Below are positions 50,654 to 61,749 of a DNA stretch of 64,000 nucleotides, one piece after another. Each line of letters starts with the position of its first letter. Positions within the stretch are counted from its first letter, which is position 1. Source of the stretch: Buchnera aphidicola (Shivaphis celti) (lineage in GTDB: Bacteria; Pseudomonadota; Gammaproteobacteria; Enterobacterales; Enterobacteriaceae); NCBI RefSeq assembly GCF_039349365.1, contig NZ_CP134977.1:124001-188000 (forward strand), given 5' to 3'. The notes under the pieces are model-generated. The model did no database searches and was not told the origin of the DNA. It worked only from the letters and a program-made list of their open reading frames with translations. A program made the translations under genes and the position numbers.

Positions 50654-51085
50654 ATGAAAAATATATTAAAATTTATACCGCATAGGTATCCTTTTTTACT
50701 TATTGATCGTATTATTGAATATAATAAAGATAAATTCATTAAAACAATAAAAAATATTACTGCTAACGATCCATGGTTGCAGGGTCATTTCCCTGGAAAT
50801 TTTATTTTTCCTGCAGTATTATTGGTAGAATCAATGGCACAAACAGCAATTATATTGTCTTATATAAATAATTATCATAATCCAAAAAATGGTTTTTATA
50901 GTTTAACAAAAATTCAACATGTAAGATTTAAGAAAATGGTTGTTCCGGGAGATCAATTAATTATATATGTAGAAATTTTAAGAAAATTTAATTATTCTAT
51001 TTTTTTTTCAGGAAAAGTTTTTTTAAAAAACATCTTGGTTTGTTCTGCTAAATTTTTATGTACTTATATTAAAAGTATTAATTAA
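50654..51085 (+). CDS. fabZ: 3-hydroxyacyl-ACP dehydratase FabZ
   Basis: Dehydrates beta-hydroxyacyl-ACP in fatty acid elongation. The 143 residues show the hot-dog fold signatures: IPHRYPFLLIDRI, the catalytic histidine in QGHFPGNFIFPAVLLVESMAQ and the catalytic glutamate in the same segment, then VRFKKMVVPGDQL. E. coli has PGV where this has PAV. In E. coli fabZ lies among LPS genes (lpxD, lpxA, lpxB); none of these remain here, so it serves phospholipid or cofactor acyl chains. Confidence 0.96.
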   Translation: MKNILKFIPHRYPFLLIDRIIEYNKDKFIKTIKNITANDPWLQGHFPGNFIFPAVLLVESMAQTAIILSYINNYHNPKNGFYSLTKIQHVRFKKMVVPGDQLIIYVEILRKFNYSIFFSGKVFLKNILVCSAKFLCTYIKSIN

Positions 51086-51163
51086 ATATATTTGATGTGC
51101 AATGAAAATATTTTATTTTTATATTTATTCTTCTTTTTCTTTCTTTTTTTTTAATATTTAAAT

Positions 51164-54100
51164 ATGATGAAACCAAAATTTGTTCATTTATCTGTTTGTA
51201 GCGATTATTCTATTACAAGAGGATTAAATACACCGAAAGATTTAGTAAAACATGCTTATACTTTAGGAATGCCAGCCTTGGGTATATTAGATGATAGTAA
51301 TTTTTATGGTGTAGTAAAATTTTATAAAAACGCGATGAAATATGGAATCAAGCCAATTTTCGGTGTACGCATGAGAATCAAATTTAATTTTATTCCTAAT
51401 GAATTTAGTATAATTAAAATTTTAGCTATAAATGATATTGGTTATCGAAATTTGATGGTTTTAATTTCAAAATCACGTACAGAATTTCAAATAATTAATA
51501 ATTCTAATAAAAAATATTTTTTTATATTACAAGATTGGTTAGTTAATTATAGAGAAGGTTTAATAATTCTTTCTGGTGGTGTAGATGGAGATTTTGGAAA
51601 ATATGCAATTAATAAGAATTATTCACTTGTTTATAAATTGTTTGATTTTTATAATAAATATTTTTTAAATTTTTATTATATAGAAATAAACAGAACAAAT
51701 CGTATATATGAAAAAGAATATATACTATATGCAATTGAAATTGCTTCTTTATACCATGTTCCTATTGTTGCAACTAATGATGTTTGTTTTATACATAAGA
51801 TTGATTTTGATACTCATAGAATTAAATTAGCTATTGATCAAAGAGTGATGTTAAGTCAAAATTGTTTTGATAATTTATATAGTACTGAGCAATTTATGAA
51901 AACTGAAACTCAGATGTGTGATTTATTTTCAGATATACCATCTTCTTTAAAAAATAGTGTAGAAATTGCTAAACGTTGTAATGTTAGTATACCTACGGGA
52001 AATTATTTTTTACCATCTTTTCCAACTAATTCAATAAATGCAAAAGAGTTTTTAATACAAAAAAGCATATTTGGATTAAAAAGTCGATTGAATATTTTAT
52101 TTCCTAATATTAATGATTCAACAAGTGTTATTAAAAAATATTATGAAAGATTGTTTATGGAATTAAAAATTATAAATAAAATGAATTTTCCTAGTTATTT
52201 TTTAATTGTTATGGAATTTGTACAATGGGCAAAAAAAAATAATATTCCTGTTGGTCCTGGAAGAGGTTCAGGAGCAGGATCATTAGTTGCGTATGCGTTA
52301 AATATTACTGAAATAGATCCATTAAAATTTGACCTTATTTTTGAAAGATTTTTAAATCCTGAAAGATTATCCATGCCGGATTTTGATATAGATTTTTGTA
52401 TGGAAAAAAGAGATATTGTTATTGAACATGTAAAAAATTTTTATGGATCTGATCGAGTTGCTCAAATTATTACTTTTGGAACTATGTCTGCACGCTCTGT
52501 TATTAGAGATGTTGGAAGAGTTTTAGGATATCCTTATGGATTTGTAAATAAAATCGCTCAATTAATACCAATGGATATTGGAATTACTTTAAAACAGGCA
52601 TTGTCTAAACAATGTGAATTATTAGAATTATTTCAAAAAAATGTTGAAGTAAATAAATTAATTAATATATCAAAAAAATTGGAAGGTGTGACTCGCAATA
52701 CTGGGAAACATGCTGGAGGAATCGTTATTTCTCCTCAATCATTGGTACAATTTACACCATTACAAAATGATGAGAATATGTTTATCACTCAATTAGACAA
52801 AGATGATATTAATTATATTGGTTTGTTAAAGTTTGATTTTTTAGGATTAAGAACATTAACAATTATTAATTCTGCTGTATGCATGATAAATTCATGGTTA
52901 AAAAAAAATAATCAGGATAATATCAATATTAATCATATAAAATTAAATGACGAAAAAAGTTTTGATTTATTACGTACTGGGAATACTATTGCAGTATTTC
53001 AATTAGAGTCATATGGTATTCGTAATTTAATTTTGAAACTGAAACCAGATTGTTTTGAAGATATTATCTCATTAATTGCACTTTTTAGACCTGGTCCTTT
53101 ACAATCTGGAATGGTAGATAATTTTATTAATCGTAAACATGGTAAAGAAAATATTTATTATCCTGATAAAAAATGGCAACATATTTCTTTAAAACCAATT
53201 TTGGAATCAACATATGGAATAATATTATATCAAGAACAAGTTATGCAAATTGCACAAGTGTTTGCTGGTTATACATTATCTAAAGCAGATATTTTACAGA
53301 GAGCCATGTCTAAAAAAAAACATCAAGTTATGGCAGATCAACGAATACATTTTCAATATTCTGCAAAAAAAAATGGTATGTCTAATCAACTTTCAAGCAA
53401 AATATTTGATTTATTAGAAAAATTTTCTGGATATGGATTTAATAAATCACATTCTTCTGCTTATGCTCTAATTTCATATCAAACATTATGGTTAAAATCT
53501 AATTATCCATCTGAATTTATGGCTGCTGTTATGAGTGCTGATCTTGATAATTTAAATAAAATTAAAATCTCGATTTATGAATGTTTAAAAATGAATATTA
53601 AAATTCTTCCTCCTGATATTAATCAAAGTAAGTATTTTTTTATCGTAAATCAAGATCGTTGTATTGTTTATGGATTAGGAGCAATAAAAGGGTTAGGAAA
53701 AGCTGTAATTCAAAATATTCTTTCTGTTCGAAAAAGAATTGGTAAATTTAATAGTTTTTTTGAGTTTTGTGTTACAGTACAAGAGAAATTTATTAATAAA
53801 AGAATTTTAGAAAAATTAATTTTTTCTGGATCGTTTGATTGTTTTAAAATTAAAAGATTTTTATTGATTTCATTAATACCGTTTGCAATACAATTATCTG
53901 ATCAGTATCGTTCAGGACATCAAAAAAATCAATTACAATTGTTTCAATCAATGCATGCAGACGATCGTATTTTTCGTAATAAAATACAAGAGAAATTTAT
54001 CACTGCTTGGACAAATAAATTAAAGTTAGATTATGAAAAGGATGTCTTAGGGTTTTATTTGACTGGAGATCCATTAAGTGAATATTTATATGAATTAAAT

Positions 54101-54661
54101 AATTATGTTAAAAATATTACTGTTCAAATGAAAAAAAAAAATATTACTACTTCTGTTGTCATAATTTTTGGAATTATATCAAATATTCGATCTAAGTATA
54201 CTAAAAATAAAAAAAATATTATGTTTTTAGAAATTACGAGAAATTTTCGTTGCATAGAAGTGATAGTATTTAATAATTTTTTAGTTTTGCATAAAAATAT
54301 ATTCAAAAAAGATAAAATAGTAATCATTGTTGGAAAATATATTTCAGATCATTCTATAATAGGTAAAAGAATATTATTAAATAATATAATAGATATTGAT
54401 TCTGCTCGTAATAAATATGTTAAAAAAATAATTTTGTTGATTAATCAATCTAATTTTTATAAAACAATATTATTAGATATAAAGAATATTTTGAAAAATT
54501 ATTCTAAAGGATTCATTCCTATTTATATATTTTATAGAACTAAAAATTCCTTTAGAAATTACAAATTTCAAAAATGCTGGAATATTACTTTATCGGAAGA
54601 ATTAATTGTCCAATTAAAAAATATTTTAGGAAATAAATGCGTTTATTTAAGTTTTAAATAA
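51164..54661 (+). CDS. dnaE: DNA polymerase III alpha subunit
   Basis: Replicative polymerase subunit. The 1165 residues (E. coli 1160) start with a PHP domain (FVHLSVCSDYSITRGLNTP; the histidine of E. coli RVHSDYS is cysteine here), then the catalytic aspartates in LSMPDFDIDFCMEKRD and KFDFLGLRTLTI, fingers with GPGRGSGAGSLVAYAL, and an OB-fold/tau-binding C-terminus. QLQLF near residue 927 fits the consensus internal beta-clamp motif. ATG 51164 and 51167 are both possible. The stop overlaps the convergent proS end by 8 bp. dnaQ at 60.3 kb supplies proofreading. Confidence 0.98.
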   Translation: MMKPKFVHLSVCSDYSITRGLNTPKDLVKHAYTLGMPALGILDDSNFYGVVKFYKNAMKYGIKPIFGVRMRIKFNFIPNEFSIIKILAINDIGYRNLMVLISKSRTEFQIINNSNKKYFFILQDWLVNYREGLIILSGGVDGDFGKYAINKNYSLVYKLFDFYNKYFLNFYYIEINRTNRIYEKEYILYAIEIASLYHVPIVATNDVCFIHKIDFDTHRIKLAIDQRVMLSQNCFDNLYSTEQFMKTETQMCDLFSDIPSSLKNSVEIAKRCNVSIPTGNYFLPSFPTNSINAKEFLIQKSIFGLKSRLNILFPNINDSTSVIKKYYERLFMELKIINKMNFPSYFLIVMEFVQWAKKNNIPVGPGRGSGAGSLVAYALNITEIDPLKFDLIFERFLNPERLSMPDFDIDFCMEKRDIVIEHVKNFYGSDRVAQIITFGTMSARSVIRDVGRVLGYPYGFVNKIAQLIPMDIGITLKQALSKQCELLELFQKNVEVNKLINISKKLEGVTRNTGKHAGGIVISPQSLVQFTPLQNDENMFITQLDKDDINYIGLLKFDFLGLRTLTIINSAVCMINSWLKKNNQDNININHIKLNDEKSFDLLRTGNTIAVFQLESYGIRNLILKLKPDCFEDIISLIALFRPGPLQSGMVDNFINRKHGKENIYYPDKKWQHISLKPILESTYGIILYQEQVMQIAQVFAGYTLSKADILQRAMSKKKHQVMADQRIHFQYSAKKNGMSNQLSSKIFDLLEKFSGYGFNKSHSSAYALISYQTLWLKSNYPSEFMAAVMSADLDNLNKIKISIYECLKMNIKILPPDINQSKYFFIVNQDRCIVYGLGAIKGLGKAVIQNILSVRKRIGKFNSFFEFCVTVQEKFINKRILEKLIFSGSFDCFKIKRFLLISLIPFAIQLSDQYRSGHQKNQLQLFQSMHADDRIFRNKIQEKFITAWTNKLKLDYEKDVLGFYLTGDPLSEYLYELNNYVKNITVQMKKKNITTSVVIIFGIISNIRSKYTKNKKNIMFLEITRNFRCIEVIVFNNFLVLHKNIFKKDKIVIIVGKYISDHSIIGKRILLNNIIDIDSARNKYVKKIILLINQSNFYKTILLDIKNILKNYSKGFIPIYIFYRTKNSFRNYKFQKCWNITLSEELIVQLKNILGNKCVYLSFK

Positions 54662-56360
54662 TTTTATTATATATATTTTTTTTAATTATATCAGCAATTT
54701 GATTAATTGGAATAAGTTTTTTTTTTTGAATTTCCTTTCTTTTCTGATATTCAATAAGATTGGATTTTAAAGTCTCATGATTAATAATAATTATATTTGG
54801 TATACCAATTAAATTGATATCATATAATTTTTCTCCTATATTTTTTTTTCTATTTTCTAATAATACAGATATACCTTTTTGTTTTAGCTCTTCATATAAT
54901 ATTTCTGATATTTTAACAGTTTTTTTGCATTTGTGAAAATTAATTGGAATAATTGCTGCGTGAAATGGAGCAATTTCATTTGTCCAAATAATTCCTCTTT
55001 TATCATGATTTTGTTCAATAATTGCAGAGATTAATCTAGTAACCCCAATACCATAACATCCCATATGTATAGTTTTGTTTATTCCATTTTTGTTTTTTAA
55101 TTTCAGATTAAAATAATTTGAATATTTTTTTCCTATTTGAAATATGTGTCCTATTTCAATACTTTTTTTTATTTTATATTTTTTATTTTTATTTTTATTA
55201 ATAACAATATTTTTTATTTTTGAAAAAAGAAAATCTTGATTTAAAATATGATTTTTAAAAAATATATTATTAATAATTACTATTGGAAAAATGTGTTTTA
55301 AAAACACAATATCTTGGTTTATAATTATTTTTTTTTTAAAATTTATTTTTTTATTTTTTTTAATGATTGTATTGATTTCGTGGTAGTTAAGAAAATTTAT
55401 TTTTTCATTTTCTTGATTTAGATTAAGAATAGTTTTAATTTTTTCTTCATTAAGTATTTGATCTCCTTTGATCATAAAAATAATAAAATTGTTTTTTTTT
55501 TTATCATTTTTTATAATAAAAATTTTAATAATATTTTTTTTTATTATAAGGAATATTTTTTTCATTTGATAATTATTTTTATTATATATATTTTTGATGT
55601 TTAAATATTCTTTTTTTTGAAAAATAGTTGTTTTTTTTGCTTTTTGGATTTTATTGATTATATTTTTTGATTGCTGAATATTTTTTGAAGCAATAATAAT
55701 TGCATCTTCTCCATTTTTAGATAATGCTTGAAATTCATGAGATACCTTTCCTCCAATAACTCCAGATTCTGCTTGCACTGGATAAACGATTAAATTCATT
55801 TTTTTAAATATTTTCATATATGTTTGGTACATTTTTTTATATGTTTTTGATAATGAATCTTTATTTTCATGAAAAGAATATGCATCTTTCATAATAAATT
55901 CTTTTGACCTGATTACCCCAAACCTTGGTCTAATTTCATCTCTAAATTTTGTTTGTATTTGATAAAGAATTAATGGAAATTTTTTATATGATGTCATTTC
56001 TTGTTTAATAAATTCTGTAACCATTTCTTCATGTGTCGGACTTAATATAAAAATTTTTTTATTTCTATCTTTTATTTTTATTAATTCATTTCCATATTTT
56101 TTTATTCTATCACTTTTTTTCCATAAATATTCTGGTTGCATAATTGGAAAATACATTTCAATAGATCCAATTTTTTTCATTTCGTATCTTATTATTTTTT
56201 TTATTTTTTTAATAACTTTTAGTCCCAGTGGTAGCCAAATATATATTCCGGAACTGATACTTCTTATTAGCCCTGCTTTAATCATTAATTTGTGACTAAT
56301 AGAATTAATATTATTAGATATATTTTTTATTGTGTTTAATGGATATTCGCTAGTTCGCAT
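54654..56360 (-). CDS. proS: Prolyl-tRNA synthetase with eroded editing domain
   Basis: Class II synthetase charging tRNA-Pro. The 568 residues keep motif 1 (near LGLKVIKKIKKIIRYEM), motif 2 (KFRDEIRPRFGVIRSKEFIMKDAYSFH) and motif 3 (GCYGIGVTRLISAIIEQ), plus the C-terminal anticodon domain. The insertion (INS) domain between motifs 2 and 3, about residues 224-400, is the bacterial editing domain that hydrolyses Ala-tRNA-Pro; here it is mostly Lys, Ile and Asn, and the GSLGP-type motif of E. coli is not recognisable. It overlaps dnaE's 3' end by 8 bp and lies 100 bp after argS. Confidence 0.95.
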   Translation of the reverse strand: MRTSEYPLNTIKNISNNINSISHKLMIKAGLIRSISSGIYIWLPLGLKVIKKIKKIIRYEMKKIGSIEMYFPIMQPEYLWKKSDRIKKYGNELIKIKDRNKKIFILSPTHEEMVTEFIKQEMTSYKKFPLILYQIQTKFRDEIRPRFGVIRSKEFIMKDAYSFHENKDSLSKTYKKMYQTYMKIFKKMNLIVYPVQAESGVIGGKVSHEFQALSKNGEDAIIIASKNIQQSKNIINKIQKAKKTTIFQKKEYLNIKNIYNKNNYQMKKIFLIIKKNIIKIFIIKNDKKKNNFIIFMIKGDQILNEEKIKTILNLNQENEKINFLNYHEINTIIKKNKKINFKKKIIINQDIVFLKHIFPIVIINNIFFKNHILNQDFLFSKIKNIVINKNKNKKYKIKKSIEIGHIFQIGKKYSNYFNLKLKNKNGINKTIHMGCYGIGVTRLISAIIEQNHDKRGIIWTNEIAPFHAAIIPINFHKCKKTVKISEILYEELKQKGISVLLENRKKNIGEKLYDINLIGIPNIIIINHETLKSNLIEYQKRKEIQKKKLIPINQIADIIKKNIYNKII

Positions 56361-56460
56361 GATTTTTTTGTTTTAATTTGAATTTAATAATATTTTATTA
56401 TATTTATATTTTTATATTTGTATTTTATTTCTGACATATTATGGATATTTTTTTTAAATT

Positions 56461-58194
56461 CTACATTTTTTCTATTGTGTGAATACCTAATAGTTTTAAT
56501 CCTAACTTAATAGTTTTTGCAACTAAAACGGATAATTTAATTCTACTATATTTAGTTTTAATTTTTTTAGCATATAAAATGGGGTATTTTTCATAAAAAA
56601 TAGAGAATAAAGATGATAGTTTAAATAAATATATGCAAAGAAAATGAGGAAATCCATTATTTGTGATATCTTCAAGAATTTCTTCAAATTGTAATATTTT
56701 TATAGAAATTTGAATTTCTATTTTTTTTTTTAAAATTATTTTTTTGTTTTTTTTTTTTATTTTTAATTTATTTTTTTTTATAATAGAACAAATTCTTGTA
56801 TATGTATATTGAATGTATAATGCTGTATTTCCTTGAAAAGATAGCATTTTATTCCAATCAAAAATATAATTTTTAGTTCGATTTTTAGATAAATCGGAAT
56901 ATTTTATTGCGCTAATTCCGATAATTTTTGATATATAAGATATTTTTTTTTTATTTAAGTATGGATTTTTTTTTTTTATAATATCTGTAGATTTTTTAAT
57001 TGATTCTTTTATTAGTGTTTTGAGTTTAATGGGCTTTCCTTCTCTAGTTTTAAATGGTTTATTTTCTTTTGTTAATACCATACCAAAAGCATGATGTTCT
57101 AAATGAAAATTTTCTGGAACATATTTTGCTTTTTTTGCAATTATTTCAATTTGTTTTAAGTGTTGTTTTTGTCGTATATCCGTATAATAAATAATTCTAT
57201 TTGCTTTTAATATTTGCATTCTGTATTTCAGGCATGCTAAATCAATTGTTGAATATAAAAAACTACTATCATTTTTTTTTAAAATTACTCCCATCGGTTT
57301 TCCATGTTTGTTTTTTATATTTTCGAGATATACAATAATATTTCCGAGATGATTATTCGTAATTTTTTTTTTTTTTAATTCTTTTATCATATGAGGTAAA
57401 AAATGAATATAAAAACTTTCTCCTAAAATATGTTCTTTTTTTAATGATATATTTAATATATCATAAATTTTTTGATTTTCGATCATTGTAATTTCAATAA
57501 TTTTTTTCCATATTTCGATATATTTTTTATTTTTTTTTTGTAATTCAATTAAATATTGATGTGATTTTTTTTTGAAAATTATGTTTTTTTCATATATTTG
57601 TTTTGATTTTTGATAAAATTTTTCTAAATCTTGTAAAGATAATTGATTTATTTTATATAATTTTTTTTTTTTCTTAATCAATGCAATCATCATGCCAAAT
57701 TGTATTCCCCAATCTCCGATATGATTCATTCTTTTTACTTGATAACCTATAAATTCCATCGTTCGTGCCATGACATCTCCGATTATTGTAGATCGCAAGT
57801 GTCCTACATGCATCTCTTTCGCCATATTAGGAGATGAGTAATCTATTACAACTGTTTTTTTAACATTTTTTTTTATTCCTAATCTTGTAGAATAATATAT
57901 ATTTTCTAATTTTTTTGATATCCAATTTTCATCAATCAATATGTTAATGAAGCCAGGAGAAGAATATTTTATTTTTTTAAATATTTTGTAAGAATTAATA
58001 TTTTTAATAATTTTTTCAGATAATATTTTTGTATTAATTTTTAATTTGCTAGCAACAGGAATAATTCCATTAATTTGATAATGCCATAATTTAGTATTAT
58101 CGGTCCATTGCATACTACTAATGTAATGATGAGGTATTTTTTCTTTTAAACATGCTTTTATTAAATATTCATTTAAAATTTTTTTAATTTTCAT
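56461..58194 (-). CDS. argS: Arginyl-tRNA synthetase
   Basis: Class I synthetase charging tRNA-Arg. The 577 residues match E. coli in length. The N-terminal Add1 domain is lysine-rich; the HIGH motif is in AKEMHVGHLRSTIIGD; NHIGDWGIQFGMMIA, YSTIDLACLKYRM and KTREGKPIKL follow; the DALR anticodon domain closes with GLKLLGIHTIEKM as in E. coli. It is divergent from the 16S rRNA gene across 277 bp that hold the rRNA promoter. Confidence 0.97.
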   Translation of the reverse strand: MKIKKILNEYLIKACLKEKIPHHYISSMQWTDNTKLWHYQINGIIPVASKLKINTKILSEKIIKNINSYKIFKKIKYSSPGFINILIDENWISKKLENIYYSTRLGIKKNVKKTVVIDYSSPNMAKEMHVGHLRSTIIGDVMARTMEFIGYQVKRMNHIGDWGIQFGMMIALIKKKKKLYKINQLSLQDLEKFYQKSKQIYEKNIIFKKKSHQYLIELQKKNKKYIEIWKKIIEITMIENQKIYDILNISLKKEHILGESFYIHFLPHMIKELKKKKITNNHLGNIIVYLENIKNKHGKPMGVILKKNDSSFLYSTIDLACLKYRMQILKANRIIYYTDIRQKQHLKQIEIIAKKAKYVPENFHLEHHAFGMVLTKENKPFKTREGKPIKLKTLIKESIKKSTDIIKKKNPYLNKKKISYISKIIGISAIKYSDLSKNRTKNYIFDWNKMLSFQGNTALYIQYTYTRICSIIKKNKLKIKKKNKKIILKKKIEIQISIKILQFEEILEDITNNGFPHFLCIYLFKLSSLFSIFYEKYPILYAKKIKTKYSRIKLSVLVAKTIKLGLKLLGIHTIEKM

Positions 58195-58286
58195 ATCTTT
58201 TTAATTAATAGTGTATAAAATTTCATGTTATAAATTATAAATTATTTCGTTAATAAAAATAATAATATTAAAATATAATAAATTTG

Positions 58287-58314
58287 TTGACATATTTTTG
58301 TAATCATGTAATAT
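58287..58314 (+). promoter_or_regulatory. rRNA promoter
   Basis: TTGACA (58287-58292), a 16-base spacer and TAATAT (58309-58314) sit about 158 bp before the mature 16S end. This is the only strong candidate in the 277-bp spacer from argS. No FIS sites or second tandem promoter are evident, unlike E. coli rrn operons. Confidence 0.75.
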
Positions 58315-58336
58315 GTACTTATAAGTTTGTTGATTA

Positions 58337-58346
58337 TGCTCTTTAA
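58337..58346 (+). promoter_or_regulatory. boxA antitermination element of the rRNA leader
   Basis: TGCTCTTTAA is an 10-of-10 match to the start of the E. coli rrn boxA TGCTCTTTAACA, placed in the leader between promoter and 16S. It should bind NusB-S10 to make transcription of the rRNA terminator-resistant. Confidence 0.8.
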
Positions 58347-58357
58347 AAATTGATTAC

Positions 58358-58375
58358 ATAATTAATGTGGGCACT
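58358..58375 (+). other. 5' arm of the 16S precursor processing stem
   Basis: ATAATTAATGTGGGCACT here is complementary to 60049-60066 (AGTGCCCACATCAATTAT) with one mismatch, placing the two arms on either side of 16S. Further pairing of AATTGC-containing segments extends the stem toward the mature ends. This is the classical long stem cut by RNase III. Confidence 0.85.
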
Positions 58376-58471
58376 GAAAATTAATTGCAAAATTTTCTTC
58401 TATTATATATTTTAATAGAGGATGAGTTTTTCAGAAGTTTATACTATTATTTTTAATTTAATAATAGTAAT

Positions 58472-60025
<1,554 letters not shown>

Positions 60026-60048
60026 CTAAATTTGCAATTATATTTTAT

Positions 60049-60066
60049 AGTGCCCACATCAATTAT
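60049..60066 (+). other. 3' arm of the 16S precursor processing stem
   Basis: AGTGCCCACATCAATTAT pairs with 58358-58375 across the 16S gene. It begins 23 bases after the mature 3' end, a normal spacing for an RNase III stalk. Confidence 0.85.
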
Positions 60067-60081
60067 TTAATTTTTATATAT

Positions 60082-60155
<74 letters not shown>

Positions 60156-60177
60156 AAATAAATAATAATCTATTTTT

Positions 60178-60250
60178 GGGGCTGTAGCTCAGCTGGGAGA
60201 GCGCCTGCCTTGCACGCAGGAGGTCAGCGGTTCAATCCCGCTTAGCTCCA
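60178..60250 (+). tRNA. tRNA-Ala (anticodon TGC)
   Basis: Cloverleaf from GGGGCTGTAGCTCAG with anticodon arm CTGCCTTGCACGCAG and T-arm AGCGGTTCAATCCCGCT to TAGCTCCA; near-identical to E. coli tRNA-Ala(UGC). CCA is not encoded. It follows tRNA-Ile by 22 bp and is presumably processed from the same 16S transcript. Confidence 0.98.
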
Positions 60251-60271
60251 TAATTTATATTTAATTTATTT

Positions 60272-60988
60272 ATGAAAAAAAATTGTATAAGAAAAATATC
60301 TCTTGATATTGAAACAACTGGTTTAAATAAAACAGGTCCAGTTTATTTAGGTCATAAAATTATTGAGATAGGCGCTGTAGAAATTATTAATAGAGAAATT
60401 ACAAAAAATCATTTTCATTTTTTCCTTAATCCAGGAAGGTTAATTGATCACGAAGCTTTTAAGATACATGGAATAAAAAATGATGATTTGTTAAATAAAC
60501 CTAAATTTTCTGATATATACTTAAATTTTTTAAGTTATATTGGAAATTCTGATATTATTGTTCATAATTCTAAATTTGATATTAGTTTTTTGAATTACGA
60601 AATTAAAAACTTAAATTTAAATTATAAAAAAATATCTGATTATTGTCATGTTATTGATACTTTAACCATGGCTAGGAAAATTTTTCCTGGAAAAAAAAAT
60701 AATTTAGATGCTTTATGTAAAAGATATAAAATTAATCATTCTGACAGAAAATTACATAGTGCTTTTCTAGATGCTACATTATTAGCAAAATTGTATTTAA
60801 GAATGACAACTGTTCAAAAAATTATGAATTTTGAATTTTGCCACCTTAAAAATATCAGTTTGATAAAAGATATAGATAAATTTAATAAAGACTTAGTTGT
60901 TTTAAAGACTTCAAAATTGGAGTATAATACTCATTTAGAGTATTTAAACAACATGATGGAAAAAAGTGGTTGTTTATGGATGAATTAA
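60272..60988 (+). CDS. dnaQ: DNA polymerase III epsilon subunit (proofreading exonuclease)
   Basis: The 3'-5' exonuclease that edits DnaE errors. The 238 residues show ExoI in SLDIETTGLNKTG (D and E metal ligands), ExoII in HNSKFDISFLNYE and ExoIII in LHSAFLDATLLAKLYL with the catalytic histidine and aspartate. A linker and a C-terminal segment ending KSGCLWMN, similar to E. coli GGSCLWRA that binds DnaE, are kept. Order dnaQ then tRNA-Asp matches E. coli. It follows tRNA-Ala by 21 bp, so it may be partly transcribed from the rRNA promoter. Confidence 0.96.
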   Translation: MKKNCIRKISLDIETTGLNKTGPVYLGHKIIEIGAVEIINREITKNHFHFFLNPGRLIDHEAFKIHGIKNDDLLNKPKFSDIYLNFLSYIGNSDIIVHNSKFDISFLNYEIKNLNLNYKKISDYCHVIDTLTMARKIFPGKKNNLDALCKRYKINHSDRKLHSAFLDATLLAKLYLRMTTVQKIMNFEFCHLKNISLIKDIDKFNKDLVVLKTSKLEYNTHLEYLNNMMEKSGCLWMN

Positions 60989-61007
60989 ATTGATTTTGTT
61001 TTTATTA

Positions 61008-61032
61008 TTTTTTTTTTTTTTTTTTTTTTTTT
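61008..61032. repeat. T25 homopolymer between dnaQ and tRNA-Asp
   Basis: Twenty-five consecutive T bases abut the first base of tRNA-Asp. It is the longest homopolymer I see in the window. No GC hairpin precedes it, so it is not a classic terminator, though a U25 tract could still weaken elongation. Length is probably variable between cells or reads. Confidence 0.95.
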
Positions 61033-61106
61033 GGTGCGGTAGTTCAGTTGGTTAGAATATTGGCTTGTCACGCCAGGGGTCGCGGGTTCGAATCCCGTCC
61101 GCACCG
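61033..61106 (+). tRNA. tRNA-Asp (anticodon GTC)
   Basis: Cloverleaf with acceptor GGTGCGG paired to CCGCACC, D-arm AGTTCAGTTGGTTAGAAT, anticodon arm TGGCTTGTCACGCCA with GTC and T-arm CGCGGGTTCGAATCCCG. Discriminator is G, as for all tRNA-Asp. CCA is not encoded. E. coli aspV is likewise downstream of dnaQ. Confidence 0.98.
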
Positions 61107-61222
61107 TATTATTTTATAAAATAGTTATATTATTATAATAAAATGAAGTTGTTTTTTATTTTTTAAGATTAATAATATAATTTGAATTCATATATTTTAT
61201 TATAAATAGGTTTTGTTTTTTT

Positions 61223-61693
61223 ATGAACAAAAAACATATTGTTACATGGGATATGTTACAAATATATACAAAAAAATTAGCATATAAAATACTTCCAATA
61301 AAACAATGGAGTGGAATTATTGCTGTTAGTAGAGGCGGTTTAATTCCATCAGCATTATTAGCTCGAGAATTAAGCATAAGATATGTTGATACTGTTTGTA
61401 TATCAAGTTATAATTATCACCATTTAAAAAATATTACGGTAATTAAAAAATCAAAATTACAAGGGAATGATATTATTGTCATGGATGATTTAGTTGATAC
61501 TGGAGGAACAGCGAAAGTTATTAGGAAATTGTATCCAAATGCATATTTTGTTACAGTTTTTGCTAAACCAAAAGGTAGAAAATTGGTCGATAATTATATC
61601 ATTGATATTCCTCAAAATGTATGGATAGAACAGCCATGGGATATGGAAGTTACTTATATTTCACCTTTAATTGAAGAATCGAAATTATTATGA
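61223..61693 (+). CDS. gpt: Xanthine-guanine phosphoribosyltransferase
   Basis: Salvages guanine and xanthine with PRPP. The 156 residues match E. coli Gpt: [20 protein letters not shown] at the start, [17 protein letters not shown], the PRPP-binding loop [14 protein letters not shown] and the C-terminal [15 protein letters not shown]. It lies 116 bp after tRNA-Asp. It uses the PRPP made by Prs at 1.6 kb and, with GuaC, balances guanine and adenine nucleotides. Confidence 0.97.
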   Translation: MNKKHIVTWDMLQIYTKKLAYKILPIKQWSGIIAVSRGGLIPSALLARELSIRYVDTVCISSYNYHHLKNITVIKKSKLQGNDIIVMDDLVDTGGTAKVIRKLYPNAYFVTVFAKPKGRKLVDNYIIDIPQNVWIEQPWDMEVTYISPLIEESKLL

Positions 61694-61749
61694 TAATAAT
61701 TTTAAAAATACTATTTAGTATTTTAATTAACTAAATTTAATGATGGATT

